A DNA stretch of 64,000 nt, taken from Ancylobacter sp. WKF20 (lineage in GTDB: Bacteria > Pseudomonadota > Alphaproteobacteria > Rhizobiales > Xanthobacteraceae). Position numbers and translations under genes: made by a program. Location: assembly GCF_029760895.1 (NCBI RefSeq), contig NZ_CP121679.1, positions 3,764,001 through 3,828,000 of the forward strand. Reading direction: 5' to 3'. Under the pieces are notes generated by a model, which searched no databases, had not been told where the DNA came from, and worked only from the letters and a program-made list of their open reading frames with translations. Each line of letters begins with the position of its first letter. The first letter of the stretch is position 1. Below, piece by piece: positions 36,351 to 47,778 of the stretch.

Positions 36351-37348
36351 CCGATCTCCACGCCGCGCGCGGGCAGCCCGTAGCGGACGCGAAGTTCGGC
36401 CAGCGGCACATCGACGACGCTCCAGAAATCCCAGCCGGGCGCGAAGGTGTCCACCGTTGCCGCCGCGCCGGCCGCCCAGGCGCGCCAGAACACCACCGGG
36501 TCCATTCCCCCCGAGGCACCGCCCGCGACCGCGTTGATCTCCAGCCGCAAATGCCAGGAGAAAATCGCCGGCAGGATGTGACCGGCCATGGGGTAATGCG
36601 GGTGCATGGCGGCGGTGAAGGTGGAGGTGAGTACTTCGCCGCGCGGGCTGGTGTCGAAGCCGGTCAGCACATGGTTGGTGTCGTGCGGCACCGAGAACAC
36701 CGCGTTCAATGCCGAGGGGGCGCCGGGGAAGGCATAGCCATTCTCGGTGAAGTGACGCCAGAAGGCGTGGCCGAAGCTCGCCGGATCGCTCTCGGCCAGC
36801 GCGGCAAAACGGGCGGCGAGAGCGGGGTCCGCGCCGGCCCCTTCATAGGGCAGCAGCCAGGGGGCGATCGCGCCGGACCATGGCTTGCCCGTGAGGCTCT
36901 CCATATTGCGGCGGGCCATGTCGGCCAGGGCCTCCTGCACATGGCCGGCGGCAGCCTCGCGGATCTCGTCAAGATAAGGCGCGGAAAGGTCGAGCGCCCG
37001 CGCATAAGTGAGCACGGCGGTGATCTTCGCCGGGTCGAGCGTGCCGTCGACAAAGGCCATGGCGGTGAGCAAGCGCACAGCATCCGCCGCCAGCGTATTG
37101 CCGGCCAGGGCGCCGGCCAGCGCCTCCGGCTGAACGGGTGCCAGCCCGGCGGCGTCGCAGGCGGGAAGGCCGAACATATAGAGGGCGGCGCTGTCCAGCG
37201 CGAGCCGGTCGCTGGCGCTCAGCGCGCCCCCGCTCTCGGCGACCGCGCGCATCGCCCCCAGAACCGCCTGGGCCTGCGCCGGTGTCGCCCGGCCCAGCAG
37301 CGGCCGGATGTCGTCCGTCATCCCAGCCCTGATCGTTCCGCTTGCCAT
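36347..37348 (-). CDS. Protein with a Coq4-like metal motif and a possible TerB-like N-terminal domain
   Basis: About 333 residues from ATG 37348, which has GGAGG 6 nt upstream; ATG 37321 is an alternative. The C-terminal half holds HDTNH followed 11 residues later by Glu (H222, D223, H226, E238), exactly the HDxxH-x11-E pattern of COQ4, which acts on the quinone ring in ubiquinone synthesis. The context VLTGFDTSPRGEV also resembles COQ4. The N-terminal helical part (AMAFVDGTLDPAKITAVLTYARALDL) looks like TerB-type helices. The combined role is unknown; a lipid or quinone function is inferred from the motif. Confidence 0.58.
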   Translation of the reverse strand: MASGTIRAGMTDDIRPLLGRATPAQAQAVLGAMRAVAESGGALSASDRLALDSAALYMFGLPACDAAGLAPVQPEALAGALAGNTLAADAVRLLTAMAFVDGTLDPAKITAVLTYARALDLSAPYLDEIREAAAGHVQEALADMARRNMESLTGKPWSGAIAPWLLPYEGAGADPALAARFAALAESDPASFGHAFWRHFTENGYAFPGAPSALNAVFSVPHDTNHVLTGFDTSPRGEVLTSTFTAAMHPHYPMAGHILPAIFSWHLRLEINAVAGGASGGMDPVVFWRAWAAGAAATVDTFAPGWDFWSVVDVPLAELRVRYGLPARGVEIG

Positions 37349-37442
37349 CCCGCCCCTCCGTCGCCACCGCCGGGCCAGTGTGGCGCGAAACCGGCAGCGG
37401 AGCCAGAGCCGCTGCCGCAAGGAGAGGGTCGGCGCGGTTGGG

Positions 37443-38626
37443 TCAGGCGCGCTTCTGGTTGTAGACGTCGAGGCAGACGGCGCCGAGCAGGACGAGGCCC
37501 TTGATGACCTGCTGGTAGTCGATGCCGATGCCGAGGATCGACATGCCGTTGTTCATCACGCCCATGATGAGCGCGCCGATCACCGCGCCGCCGACCCGGC
37601 CGACGCCGCCATAGGCCGAGGCGCCGCCGATGAAGCAGGCGGCGATCACGTCAAGCTCGAAGCCGAGGCCGGCCTTGGGCGTCGCCGTGTTGAGCCGCGC
37701 GGCGAAGATGAGGCCGGCCAGCGCCGCCAGCACGCCCATATTGACGAAGGTCAGGAAGGTCAGCCGCTCGGTCTTGATACCGGAGAGCTTGGCCGCCTTC
37801 TCATTGCCGCCGACCGCGTAGATCTGCCGGCCGATCGTCGTGCGGGTGGTGATGAAGGCGTAGAGCGCGATCAGCGCCGCCATGATCACCAACACATTGG
37901 GCAGGCCGCGATGCGAGGCGATCAGATAGGCGAAATACACCATGATCGCGAACAGCAGCAGGTTCTTCAGCACGAAGAAGCTGTAGGGTTCGGTCTCGAT
38001 ATGGTGGGCCTCCTGCCGGGCGCGGCCGCGGAAGTTCAGCCACACCAGAGCGAGCGCCAGCAGCGCGCCGAGCGCGAGCGAGGTCGGGTAGAGCGAACCG
38101 GCATCCGGCACCAGTTCCGGGATGAAGCCGGAGGAGAGCTTCTGGAACTCGGGGGGAAAGGGGCCGACCGACTGGCCGGCGAGGATGGCGAGCGCCAGCC
38201 CCTTGAACACCAACATGCCCGCCAGCGTGACGATGAAGGACGGGATCTTGAAATAGGCGACCCAATAGCCCTGCGCCGCGCCGATGAGCGCGCCGAGCGC
38301 GAGGCAGATCAGCGTCGCCGGTATGTAGTGGACGCCGAACTTCACCATCAGCACCGCCGCCACCGCGCCGATGAAGCCGGCGACCGAGCCGACCGACAGG
38401 TCGATATGGCCGGTGACGATGACCAGCAGCATGCCCAGCGCCATGATGACGATGTAGCTGTTCTGCAGCACGAGGTTGGTGAGATTGAGCGGGCGCATCA
38501 GCGTGCCGTTCGTCACCACCTCGAAAAAGATCATGATGGCGAAGAGCGAGATCATCATCCCGTATTCGCGCAGATTGTTCTTGATGAAGCCGGCGTGGCT
38601 CGGCTTGTCCTTCAGCGCGGTGTCGC

Positions 38627-38630
<4 letters not shown>
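37443..38630 (-). CDS. gguB: GguB-type sugar ABC transporter permease
   Basis: 395 residues with ten or so membrane helices of the RbsC/XylH/MmsB type. Typical blocks are [34 protein letters not shown] and the late [33 protein letters not shown]. It forms the channel for the ChvE-GguA importer. Its start overlaps the gguA stop. In Agrobacterium gguC follows gguB; here no gguC is present, and the next gene is the Coq4-like one. Last gene of the 12.8-kb sugar run. Confidence 0.88.
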
Positions 38631-40231
<1,601 letters not shown>

Positions 40232-40256
40232 GACCGCATTCCCTTGATCGAGATGG

Positions 40257-40286
40257 GGCCCGCGCCGGCCGGAGCCGGCGCGGGCC
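40257..40286 (-). promoter_or_regulatory. 13-bp intercistronic stem-loop between chvE and gguA
   Basis: GGCCCGCGCCGGC (40257-40269) pairs perfectly with GCCGGCGCGGGCC (40274-40286) around a 4-nt loop. No T tract follows. It lies between the chvE stop and gguA start, where stable hairpins in other importers protect the upstream binding-protein mRNA and lower downstream expression. Confidence 0.6.
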
Positions 40287-40299
40287 GCGACGTGGTGCG

Positions 40300-41397
40300 T
40301 CAGTTGATCTGGCCAGGCTTGTAGTAGCCGGAGCCGATCAGCACGGGTTCCCAGTTGCTCTTGTCGACCACGACGGGCTTGAGGAGGTAAGAAGGCACCA
40401 CCTTCACGCCGTTATTGTAGGTCTTGGTGTCGTTCACGGTGGGCTGCTTGCCCGACAGCGTGGCGTCGACCATGTCGGCCGTCACCTTGGCGAGTTCGCG
40501 CGTGTCCTTGAAGATGGTCGAGTACTGCTCGCCGGCGAGGATCGACTTCATCGACGGCACTTCCGCGTCCTGGCCGGTGACGACGGGCATCTTCATCTTG
40601 CCGGAACCATAGCCCACGCCCTTGAGCGAGGAGAGGATGCCGATGGACAGGCCGTCATAGGGCGAGAGCACGCCGTTGAGCGTCTTGTCGGAGTAGTAGG
40701 CGCTCAAGAGGTTATCCATGCGCGCCTGGGCGGTGGCGCCGTCCCAGCGCAGGGTCGAGACCTTGTCCATGCCCGTCTGGCCCGAGGGGATCTTCAGCGT
40801 GCCGTTGTCGATCAGCGGCTTCAGCACCGAGAGAGCGCCATCGTAGAAGAAGTAGGCGTTGTTGTCGTCCGGCGAGCCGCCGAACAGCTCGATGTTGAAC
40901 GGTCCCTTGTTCTCGGGATAGCCGAGGCCCTTCAGCAGAGACTGCGCCTGCAGCACGCCGACCTGGAAATTGTCGAAGGTCGCGTAATAGTCGACATTCG
41001 GCGTTTCGCGGATCAGGCGGTCATAGGCGATGACCTTGATGCCCTTGTCATGCGCCTGCTTCAGCACGTCGGAGAGGGTGGTGCCGTCGATCGAGGCAAT
41101 CACCAGCACCTTGGCGCCCTTGGTCACCATGTTCTCGATCTGCGAGAGCTGGTTGGGGATGTCGTCCTCGGCATATTGCAGATCGGTGTTGTAGCCGCGC
41201 TCCTTGAGCACCTTCACCATGTTGTCGCCATCGGCGATCCAGCGGGCGGAGGACTTGGTGGGCATGGCGATGCCGACCGTCGCCTTTTCCTGCGCGCTCG
41301 CCGGTGCGGCGAAGGCGAGGCCCGCCGCGCCGACAGCGAGGGCGGAGAGGGCGGCGGTGATCTGGCGGCGGGTCAGGCGTTCGGTCAGGCGTTTCAT
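40300..41397 (-). CDS. chvE: ChvE-type periplasmic sugar-binding protein
   Basis: 365 residues. The signal peptide ends near APASAQEK. The mature sequence follows Agrobacterium ChvE closely from memory: [96 protein letters not shown]. ChvE binds galactose, glucose, arabinose, xylose and related sugars, and in Agrobacterium also signals to VirA. Here it supplies sugars to the oxidative enzymes encoded upstream. Gap to dgoA is 87 bp. Confidence 0.93.
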   Translation of the reverse strand: MKRLTERLTRRQITAALSALAVGAAGLAFAAPASAQEKATVGIAMPTKSSARWIADGDNMVKVLKERGYNTDLQYAEDDIPNQLSQIENMVTKGAKVLVIASIDGTTLSDVLKQAHDKGIKVIAYDRLIRETPNVDYYATFDNFQVGVLQAQSLLKGLGYPENKGPFNIELFGGSPDDNNAYFFYDGALSVLKPLIDNGTLKIPSGQTGMDKVSTLRWDGATAQARMDNLLSAYYSDKTLNGVLSPYDGLSIGILSSLKGVGYGSGKMKMPVVTGQDAEVPSMKSILAGEQYSTIFKDTRELAKVTADMVDATLSGKQPTVNDTKTYNNGVKVVPSYLLKPVVVDKSNWEPVLIGSGYYKPGQIN

Positions 41398-41484
41398 GGA
41401 GATCTCCCAGGGAGTGGTTGATGGTGCTGGCCGCCTTTGGCGTGCCGGTTTCTTGGCGGGTAACCGCGGTGCATCGGCGCGTCG

Positions 41485-42150
41485 TCAGACGGCGCGCGGT
41501 GTCTCCTCTGCGCGGGGGAAGGCGGCGTCATAGGCGGCGATGATCGCCCGCGCCTTCGCCCGAACCTCGCTGGCGCTGGCGCCCGGCCGGTACAGGCTGG
41601 AGCCGAGGCCGAAGGTGCGTATGCCCGCCGCGCCATAGGCGGCGAACTCGGCCTCGCCGACGCCGCCGACCGCGCCGACCACCGTGCCGGGCGGCAGCAC
41701 GACAGTGATGGCCTGGATGATCGACGGGCCGAGATGATTGGCCGGAAAGAACTTCAGGCCCGACGCACCAGCCTTCACGGCCGCCAGCGCCTCGGTCGGG
41801 GTGAGCACGCCCGGCATGGTCACCATGCCGTAGCCGGCGGCGCGGGCGATCACCGCCGGGTCGACATTCGGGCTGACCATCAGCCGCCCGCCGGTATCAT
41901 GCAACCGATCAACCTCGGCGGTCTCCAGGACCGTGCCGGCGCCGATCAGCACGCCCGCCGGGGCGAGCTTGGCCGCCCGCTCGATGGAGCGGAACGGGTC
42001 GGGCGAGTTGAGAGGGATCTCGATCGCCTCCAGCCCTTCCTCGATCAGCGCGCCGACAATGGCCTCGGTCTCCTCGGGCTTGAGGCCGCGCAGGATGGCG
42101 ACCAGCGAGCGGGAGAGGCGCGGCCATGGCACGCGGGGTGAGGCGGTCAT
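41485..42150 (-). CDS. dgoA: 2-dehydro-3-deoxy-6-phosphogalactonate aldolase
   Basis: 221 residues of the KDPG/KDPGal aldolase family. The Schiff-base lysine is in GASGLKFFPANHLG; AILRGLKPEETEAIVGALIEEGLEAIEIPLNSP opens the barrel with its catalytic Glu-containing segment, and IGAGTVLETAEV and SPNVDPAVI follow. It cleaves KDPGal to pyruvate and glyceraldehyde-3-phosphate, the last step of oxidative galactose breakdown. The start overlaps the dgoK stop (ATGA). Confidence 0.9.
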   Translation of the reverse strand: MTASPRVPWPRLSRSLVAILRGLKPEETEAIVGALIEEGLEAIEIPLNSPDPFRSIERAAKLAPAGVLIGAGTVLETAEVDRLHDTGGRLMVSPNVDPAVIARAAGYGMVTMPGVLTPTEALAAVKAGASGLKFFPANHLGPSIIQAITVVLPPGTVVGAVGGVGEAEFAAYGAAGIRTFGLGSSLYRPGASASEVRAKARAIIAAYDAAFPRAEETPRAV

Positions 42151-43070
42151 GATGTCGCTCCTTCAGGGTGGAAGGCATTGAGCGCGGCGGCATGCAGCCC
42201 CTCGCGCACGCAGGCTTCCGCGTCGCGCCGGCTCACGCTGCCCGCGCCGGCGAGCGCCAGCGCCTGGGCGTAGAGATCGGCGATGGGGCCGCTGGCAATG
42301 AGCACGGCGCCATTGAGCGCGCCGAGCCGCCGGGTAGCCCCGGCCAGTTCGAGGCCGATCAGCAGGCCGGACAGCCGGGCCAGCGTGGCGTCGGGCTTCG
42401 CGCCCGCCAGCAGCCAGCGGGCGCGCAGCTCGAACCACAGATTGGTCGCCGTCTCCGGCGCGGCGAAGGCCGCTTCCACGCCCTCACCAAAGGCCGCGCC
42501 CGGCGCCACCGCGCCCGCCCCATCCACGGCGTGGGTGATGACGGAGCCGGTGCGCAGCAGCTGGAACAGCTCGCCGGTCATGAAGGTGGCGAAGCTTGTC
42601 AGCACGCCGTCCTTCAGCGCCACCCATTTGGAATGGGTGCCCGGTAGGCAGGCGAGGCCGCTGAAGCCTTCCACCGCCAAGGCAAGGCATTGCGTTTCCT
42701 CGCCCCGCATCACGTCGGGATGGGCGGTGTCGCGCTGGGCGACCCCCGGCAGGATGCGGATGAGGCGTCGGCGCGAGGGGACATGAATGGCGCGCGCCGC
42801 CAGCCCATCCAGAGGCGCGGGCGTGTCGATATAGGCGGCCTCGATCCAGCCGGTGCGCGAGCCGACCATGCCGCACATCATCACCGGCACGCCGTCGGGA
42901 ATGCCGAGGGCGGCGAGATGGTCTTCCAGCACCGCCTCGAAGCCTTCCGTCGTCGTGACGGTAAGCCCCTGCGCGCTGCGCCGTTCGCCGAGCACGCGGC
43001 CCGCGTGGTCGAGCGCCCACAGGCGAAAGCTCGACGTGCCCCAGTCGACGACGACATGCGAGACCGCCAT
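42147..43070 (-). CDS. dgoK: 2-dehydro-3-deoxygalactonokinase
   Basis: 307 residues of the DgoK family. The ATP-binding fold opens with VVDWGTSSFRLWALDHAGRVLGERR. MMCGMVGSRTGWIEAAYIDTPA and LACLPGTHSKWV..GVLTSFATFMTGELFQLLR are diagnostic blocks. It phosphorylates 2-keto-3-deoxygalactonate to KDPGal, the DgoA substrate. The start overlaps the stop of the SMP-30 lactonase gene, and its stop overlaps dgoA, so all three are coupled. Confidence 0.92.
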   Translation of the reverse strand: MAVSHVVVDWGTSSFRLWALDHAGRVLGERRSAQGLTVTTTEGFEAVLEDHLAALGIPDGVPVMMCGMVGSRTGWIEAAYIDTPAPLDGLAARAIHVPSRRRLIRILPGVAQRDTAHPDVMRGEETQCLALAVEGFSGLACLPGTHSKWVALKDGVLTSFATFMTGELFQLLRTGSVITHAVDGAGAVAPGAAFGEGVEAAFAAPETATNLWFELRARWLLAGAKPDATLARLSGLLIGLELAGATRRLGALNGAVLIASGPIADLYAQALALAGAGSVSRRDAEACVREGLHAAALNAFHPEGATS

Positions 43071-43993
43071 CAGACGCCTCCCAGCCGCACGCGCGGCTCC
43101 GGCCGGCCGCGGGCGCCGACATCGAGCAGGAAGGTCTGGCCATGGCCGGGATCGGCGGCGCGCAGCGCCGCGCCCATATTCTCCCAGGCGGAGGTGACAA
43201 GGAGACGGTCAAAAGCCGCGCCGACAAAGACCGGGCAGCTCGGCTGGCGGGCGGGGACGGTGACGCGGCGCACCAGCGCCCCGGCCGGGGAATAGACGTT
43301 GACGGCCCCGCCGCCCCAGATGGCGCACCAGATCAGCCCTTCGGCATCGGTGACGGCGCCGTCGAGCCCGCCCGGGCCAGCATGGCGGAGCAGCGTGGTC
43401 GGGGCCTCGGTCGGCAGACCGTTCGCGGGGTCGAGCGCCACGCGGTAGAGCCGATTCTCGGCCGTGTCGGCGAAATAGCCGGTGGTCCCGTCCGGGCTGA
43501 AGCAGATGGCGTTGGGGATGGTGAGGCCGGTGAACAGAGGTGTGATAGCACCATCGTGAAAGGCGTAGACGCTGCCCGCGCCCTTTTCGGCCCGGCGACC
43601 CATCGTGCTGGTCCACAAGGTGCCGCACGGATGCACGCGCGCATCATTGGAGCGAGTGCCCGCGTCGTCCGCCTCGATGGCGACGAGCCGCTCCAGATGG
43701 CCGGTGGCGATGTCGCGCAGGTGCAAACCGTCTTCCGCGACAAGGAGTTGGCGCTGATCATCCACCATGGCCAGCGCGCTCGCCATCACCGGCAGCGCGT
43801 GGACGGCGATGCGGTGGGTGGATAGCGGCGCCTCGTGCAGGGTGCGGCCGAGAATGTCGAACCACCAGGCGGTGTCGCTGGCGGCGTCATAGGCCGCGCC
43901 TTCGCCGAGATGGCACCGGGCGGCATCCAGGATTCGCACCGGCACGGTCTCGGCGCTGCGCGTGGTCGGAGCGACGGCTTCAATGGTTGTCAC
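43070..43993 (-). CDS. SMP-30/gluconolactonase family sugar lactonase
   Basis: About 307 residues from GTG 43993, which lies inside the end of the dehydratase gene. The beta-propeller family signs are [22 protein letters not shown] near the start (metal Glu), [37 protein letters not shown] and the late [24 protein letters not shown]. It hydrolyses an aldonolactone made by the sugar dehydrogenase to the open aldonate before dehydration. The larger upstream frame overlaps the dehydratase and is not needed. Confidence 0.88.
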   Translation of the reverse strand: MTTIEAVAPTTRSAETVPVRILDAARCHLGEGAAYDAASDTAWWFDILGRTLHEAPLSTHRIAVHALPVMASALAMVDDQRQLLVAEDGLHLRDIATGHLERLVAIEADDAGTRSNDARVHPCGTLWTSTMGRRAEKGAGSVYAFHDGAITPLFTGLTIPNAICFSPDGTTGYFADTAENRLYRVALDPANGLPTEAPTTLLRHAGPGGLDGAVTDAEGLIWCAIWGGGAVNVYSPAGALVRRVTVPARQPSCPVFVGAAFDRLLVTSAWENMGAALRAADPGHGQTFLLDVGARGRPEPRVRLGGV

Positions 43994-45785
43994 GGGGCAG
44001 CCCCATGGTTTGCGCGATGCGCTGATAGCGCACGGCGGGCTCCAGCACCGCGCCGGTCTCCATCTGGCCGACGAAGGTGCGCTGAATCTCCTGCCAGGGC
44101 GTCTGGTGCGCGGGATAGGCATAGCCGCCCGCTGCTTCCAGCTCGGCCCGGCGCTTTGCCAATTCCTCATCGGAAACCAGCATGTTGGCGCTGTTGCGCC
44201 TGAGGTCGATGCGCACCCGGTCGCCGGTGCGCAGCAGCGCCAGCCCACCGCCCACGGCCGCTTCCGGCGAGGCGTTGAGGATGGAGGGCGAGCCCGACGT
44301 GCCGGACTGGCGGCCATCGCCGATGCAGGGCAGCGCATGCACGCCGGCCTTGATGAGGTAATCGGGTGCCCGCATGTTCACCACTTCCGCCGCGCCGGGA
44401 TAGCCGACCGGGCCGGCGCCGCGCATGAAGAGGATCGAGGTCTCGTCGATGGCGAGCGCGGGATCGTCGATGCGCGCGTGATAGTCCTCCGGCCCGTCAA
44501 ACACCACGGCGCGGCCCTCGAAGGCCTCGGGGTCGTCGGGATTGGAGAGGTAGCGCACGCGGAACTCGGGCGAGATCACGCTGGTCTTCATGATGGCGGA
44601 GGAGAACAGGTTGCCGCGCAGCACGCGGAAGCCGGCCTTTTCCTTCAGCGGCTTGTCATAAGGGCGGATCACCGCCTCGTCCTCGATGGTCTTGCCCTTG
44701 CAGTTCTCGCCCAGCGTGCGCCCGTTCACCGTGCGCGCGTCCTCGGCGATAAGTCCTTGTTCCATCAACTGATTGACCACAGCCGGCACGCCGCCGGCAT
44801 GGTAATAATCCTCGCCGAGATACTCGCCGGCGGGCTGCAGATTGACCAGAAGCGGGATGTCCTCGCCATGGGTCTGCCAGTCGTCGATGGTGAGCTCCAC
44901 GCCGACATGGCGGGCCAGCGCGTTGAGGTGGATGGGGGCGTTGGTCGAGCCGCCGATTGCCGAATTCACCCGGATGGCGTTGAGGAAGGCGTCGCGGGTC
45001 AGGATATCGGAAGGCTTGAGGTCTTCGCGTACCATCTCGACGATGCGCAGCCCGGTCAGATAGGCGATCTCCTGCCGGTCGCGGTAGGGCGCGGGGATGG
45101 CGGCGGAGCCGGGAAGCTGCATGCCCAGCGCCTCGGCGAGCGAGTTCATCGTCGTCGCCGTGCCCATGGTGTTGCAGTAACCCGTTGAGGGCGCTGAGGA
45201 AGCCACCAGCTTGACGAAGCCGGCATGGTCGATCTCGCCGGCTGCCAGCAGCTCGCGCGCCTTCCACACGATGGTGCCCGAGCCGGTGCGCTGGCCCTTG
45301 TACCAACCATTCAGCATCGGCCCGACGGAGAGGGCGATGGCGGGGATGTTGACGGTCGCCGCCGCCATCAGGCAGGCGGGTGTGGTCTTGTCGCAGCCGA
45401 TGGTGAGCACCACGCCGTCCAGCGGGTAGCCGTATAATACCTCTACCAGCCCGAGATAGGCGAGGTTGCGGTCGAGCCCGGCGGTTGGGCGCTTGCCGGT
45501 CTCCTGAATCGGGTGGACGGGGAACTCGATGGCGATGCCACCGGCCTCGCGAATGCCCTCGCGGGTGCGCTTGGCGAGTTCAAGATGGTGGCGATTGCAA
45601 GGGGATAGGTCCGAACCCGTCTGGGCGATGCCGATGATCGGGCGGCCCGATTGCAGCTCTTCCTGGCTCAGCCCGAAATTGAGGTAGCGCTCCAGATAGA
45701 GCGCGGTCATGTCGATATTGTCGGGGTTGTCGAACCAGGCGCGCGAGCGCAGCGGGCGGTCGGTCTTGGGGGCGTTGCCGTGCAT
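43980..45785 (-). CDS. IlvD/Edd-family sugar-acid dehydratase (D-xylonate dehydratase-like)
   Basis: About 601 residues from ATG 45785. Cluster-ligand cysteines are in [16 protein letters not shown] and [28 protein letters not shown] is the family core. The opening [28 protein letters not shown] and closing MTPWQEI-like region ([22 protein letters not shown]) resemble Caulobacter XylD, so D-xylonate or D-galactonate are likely substrates. It removes water to give a 2-keto-3-deoxy acid and needs an Fe-S cluster and Mg. It differs clearly from the second dehydratase in this operon. Confidence 0.88.
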   Translation of the reverse strand: MHGNAPKTDRPLRSRAWFDNPDNIDMTALYLERYLNFGLSQEELQSGRPIIGIAQTGSDLSPCNRHHLELAKRTREGIREAGGIAIEFPVHPIQETGKRPTAGLDRNLAYLGLVEVLYGYPLDGVVLTIGCDKTTPACLMAAATVNIPAIALSVGPMLNGWYKGQRTGSGTIVWKARELLAAGEIDHAGFVKLVASSAPSTGYCNTMGTATTMNSLAEALGMQLPGSAAIPAPYRDRQEIAYLTGLRIVEMVREDLKPSDILTRDAFLNAIRVNSAIGGSTNAPIHLNALARHVGVELTIDDWQTHGEDIPLLVNLQPAGEYLGEDYYHAGGVPAVVNQLMEQGLIAEDARTVNGRTLGENCKGKTIEDEAVIRPYDKPLKEKAGFRVLRGNLFSSAIMKTSVISPEFRVRYLSNPDDPEAFEGRAVVFDGPEDYHARIDDPALAIDETSILFMRGAGPVGYPGAAEVVNMRAPDYLIKAGVHALPCIGDGRQSGTSGSPSILNASPEAAVGGGLALLRTGDRVRIDLRRNSANMLVSDEELAKRRAELEAAGGYAYPAHQTPWQEIQRTFVGQMETGAVLEPAVRYQRIAQTMGLPRDNH

Positions 45786-45797
45786 CACCGCGGCTCC

Positions 45798-46724
45798 TCA
45801 ATAGTCGAAGGCGTCGACGGTGACCCGCCGACCGAGCAGGAAAGCGTCGGCCACCAGCGCCAGCGGGCTGAGGTCGACATCGGAATGACCGGCCTCGATC
45901 AGCCCGGTGAAGTGCTTGTAAATGCCGGCATATTCGGCTTCGGGGGCCTCGCTCAGCATCTTTCCGTCCAGCGAAAGCTTGGCGCCGCCGGATGACAGCA
46001 CGACTTCGCCGGCATCGGTCTCGATGCGGATGTCCCAGCTCTGCGGGCCGGTCTGCAGGAAATCGAGATCGGCACGGATAGGTATATTTTTACCGCTAAC
46101 CATCTCCACCGTCGCCGCGATGGGGGCGGCGCGGTTGGCGGGGAAGGCGAGTTCCGCGCCGGTGACGATGACCGGGTGGGGCAGGATGCGGGTCAGTATC
46201 GACAAGGCATTGATCGCAGGGTCAAAAACCCCGAGGCCGCCCGGCGCGAAGATCCAGTCCTGGCCGGGATGCCAGACGCGCACATCCTCCTTCCAGATGA
46301 TGGAGACGGTACGAATATGCCGCTCCGCCAGCAGCGCGCGGGCGGGCTCGACGGCGGGGGCGAAGCGCGAATGCCAGGTGGCGAAGAGCGTCAGCCCGTT
46401 CTCCCGCGCGGTCTCCGCGAGCGGGCCGATCTCGCTCACCGTGGCGCCCGGCGGCTTCTCCAAAAGCACGTGTTTTCCGGCGCTTAGCGCCAGGGCCGCC
46501 TGCTCGCGCCGGCCCTGCGGCGGGGTGCAGAGCGCCACCGCATCCACCGCGACATCGCTCGCGAGCAGGGCTTCCAGAGTGGTAAAATGCGGCACTCCAT
46601 CCAGCGACGCGTTGCGGCTGGCGATGGCGGCGAGCTCGATGCCCTCCGTTCCGGCAATGGCCGGCAGATGCTGGTCGCGGGCGATCTTGCCGAGGCCGAC
46701 AAGAGCGAGGCGGATGGGGCTCAT
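45798..46724 (-). CDS. Gfo/Idh/MocA sugar dehydrogenase (D-galactose 1-dehydrogenase-like)
   Basis: 308 residues from ATG 46724 (GGGAGG upstream). The NAD(P) fold is LALVGLGKIARDQHLPAIAG, and the family Lys is in HVLLEKPPGATV. ATWHSRFAPAVEPARALL and VWHPGQDWIFAPGGLGVFDPAINALSIL resemble rhizobial galactose/arabinose 1-dehydrogenases of this family. It oxidises the sugar at C1 to the lactone, feeding the SMP-30 lactonase. Its ATG overlaps the stop of a 36-codon frame that fills the gap before it. Confidence 0.85.
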   Translation of the reverse strand: MSPIRLALVGLGKIARDQHLPAIAGTEGIELAAIASRNASLDGVPHFTTLEALLASDVAVDAVALCTPPQGRREQAALALSAGKHVLLEKPPGATVSEIGPLAETARENGLTLFATWHSRFAPAVEPARALLAERHIRTVSIIWKEDVRVWHPGQDWIFAPGGLGVFDPAINALSILTRILPHPVIVTGAELAFPANRAAPIAATVEMVSGKNIPIRADLDFLQTGPQSWDIRIETDAGEVVLSSGGAKLSLDGKMLSEAPEAEYAGIYKHFTGLIEAGHSDVDLSPLALVADAFLLGRRVTVDAFDY

Positions 46725-46831
46725 GAACGTGCCTCCCGACTGGACGATGAGTGCAGTGAGGTGGACGATGAGGCCGAAGGGGCCAATATGTGCAGCCCTG
46801 TGGCCAGTGTGTGCAGGCTGATCCGCATCAT
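46721..46831 (-). CDS. Small coupled open frame, 36 codons, function unknown
   Basis: ATG 46831 overlaps the stop of the DHDPS-family gene (ATGA), preceded by GGGGGAAG. The frame's own TGA overlaps the galactose-dehydrogenase ATG (ATGA at 46721-46724). It encodes a Leu/Ser-rich peptide (MMRISLHTLATGL ... SSSSREARS) with two 7-residue internal repeats that reflect 21-bp direct repeats in the DNA. Either it is a small protein or a translated spacer that carries ribosomes from one gene to the next. No homology is known to me. Confidence 0.35.
   Translation of the reverse strand: MMRISLHTLATGLHILAPSASSSTSLHSSSSREARS
46741..46816. repeat. Two pairs of direct repeats, each at 21-bp spacing
   Basis: TGGACGATGAG occurs at 46741-46751 and 46762-46772; TGTGCAG at 46789-46795 and 46810-46816. 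Both pairs are 21 bp apart, which is two helical turns or seven codons. They lie within the coupled small frame. Confidence 0.65.
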
Positions 46832-47754
46832 CACTTCCCCCAGCGCAGCACGAGCGGGTCGAGGCGGCGGGCGATCTCCAGCAGCCCCGCGCGGGTCGCC
46901 GGGTGGACCGGCGGCAGCGGGGCGCGCAGCGTGTCGTGGCGGATGACCCCGCCCGCCTGCATGAGGATCTTGGCGGCCGCCAGCCCCGCCTGCCGGTTCT
47001 CGTAGTTGATGAGGGGCAGCCAGCGCATATAGGCGTCGACCGCGGCCTCGCGATTGCCGGCGACATAGGGGTCGATGATCTGGCGGATGCCGTCCGGGTA
47101 GCCGCCGCCGGTCATGGCGCCGGTCGCCCCGGCGTCGAGATCGGCCATCAGCGTGATCGCTTCCTCGCCGTCCCACGGGCCCTCGATCGCCGCCCCGCCG
47201 GCTTCGATCAGCGCCCGCAGCTTGCCCGCCGCCTGCGGCACCTCGATCTTGAAATAAGCGAGGTTCTCGATCTCGGCGGCCATCTTCGCCAGGAACGGCA
47301 CGGAGAGCGGCGTGCCGGCGACGGGCGCGTCCTGCACCATGATCGGGATGCGGATCGCGTCGGAGACCCCGCGATAGAACTCATAGACCTGCGCCTCCGG
47401 CACCCGGAAGGTGGCGCCGTGATAGGGCGGCATGATCATGACCATGGCCGCGCCCATCTCCTGCGCCCGGCGGGATCGCTCGGCGCAGACGAAGGTGGAA
47501 AAGTGCGTGGTCGTGACGATCACCGGCACGCGGCCGGCGACGTGCTCGAGCACGGTGCGCATCACCTGGTCGCGCTCGTCATCGGTGAGGACGAACTGCT
47601 CGGAGAAATTGGCGAGGATGCACAGCCCGTGCGAGCCGGCGTCGATCATGAAATCGACGGCGCGCTTCTGGCCGTCCAGATCGAGCCGCCCGTCGGCGTC
47701 GAACACCGTGGGCGCGACCGGGAAGACACCTGAGTAGCGAGGAGACGCGGGCAT
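46831..47754 (-). CDS. Dihydrodipicolinate synthase-family lyase/dehydratase
   Basis: 307 residues from ATG 47754; GTG 47772 would extend it. It is a class I aldolase-type barrel: GVFPVAPTVFDADGRLDLDG opens it, VIVTTTHFSTFVC and the YFKIEVPQAAGKLRALIEAG segment with the Schiff-base Lys (FKIE) follow, then ATGAMTGGGYPDGI. In sugar operons of this kind the family includes 2-keto-3-deoxy-L-arabinonate dehydratase and KDG-type aldolases. Which one applies is not decidable here; it would act on the product of the adjacent dehydratase. Confidence 0.8.
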   Translation of the reverse strand: MPASPRYSGVFPVAPTVFDADGRLDLDGQKRAVDFMIDAGSHGLCILANFSEQFVLTDDERDQVMRTVLEHVAGRVPVIVTTTHFSTFVCAERSRRAQEMGAAMVMIMPPYHGATFRVPEAQVYEFYRGVSDAIRIPIMVQDAPVAGTPLSVPFLAKMAAEIENLAYFKIEVPQAAGKLRALIEAGGAAIEGPWDGEEAITLMADLDAGATGAMTGGGYPDGIRQIIDPYVAGNREAAVDAYMRWLPLINYENRQAGLAAAKILMQAGGVIRHDTLRAPLPPVHPATRAGLLEIARRLDPLVLRWGK

Positions 47755-47778
47755 GGTGGGCACCTTGGACACGGGACG

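Noticed and set aside
41394..41474. 26-codon minus-strand frame whose stop overlaps the chvE start
   Set aside because: ATG 41474 has no ribosome site, and the peptide (MHRGYPPRN...) shows no pattern; unlike the frame at 46721 it is not coupled to the upstream gene.
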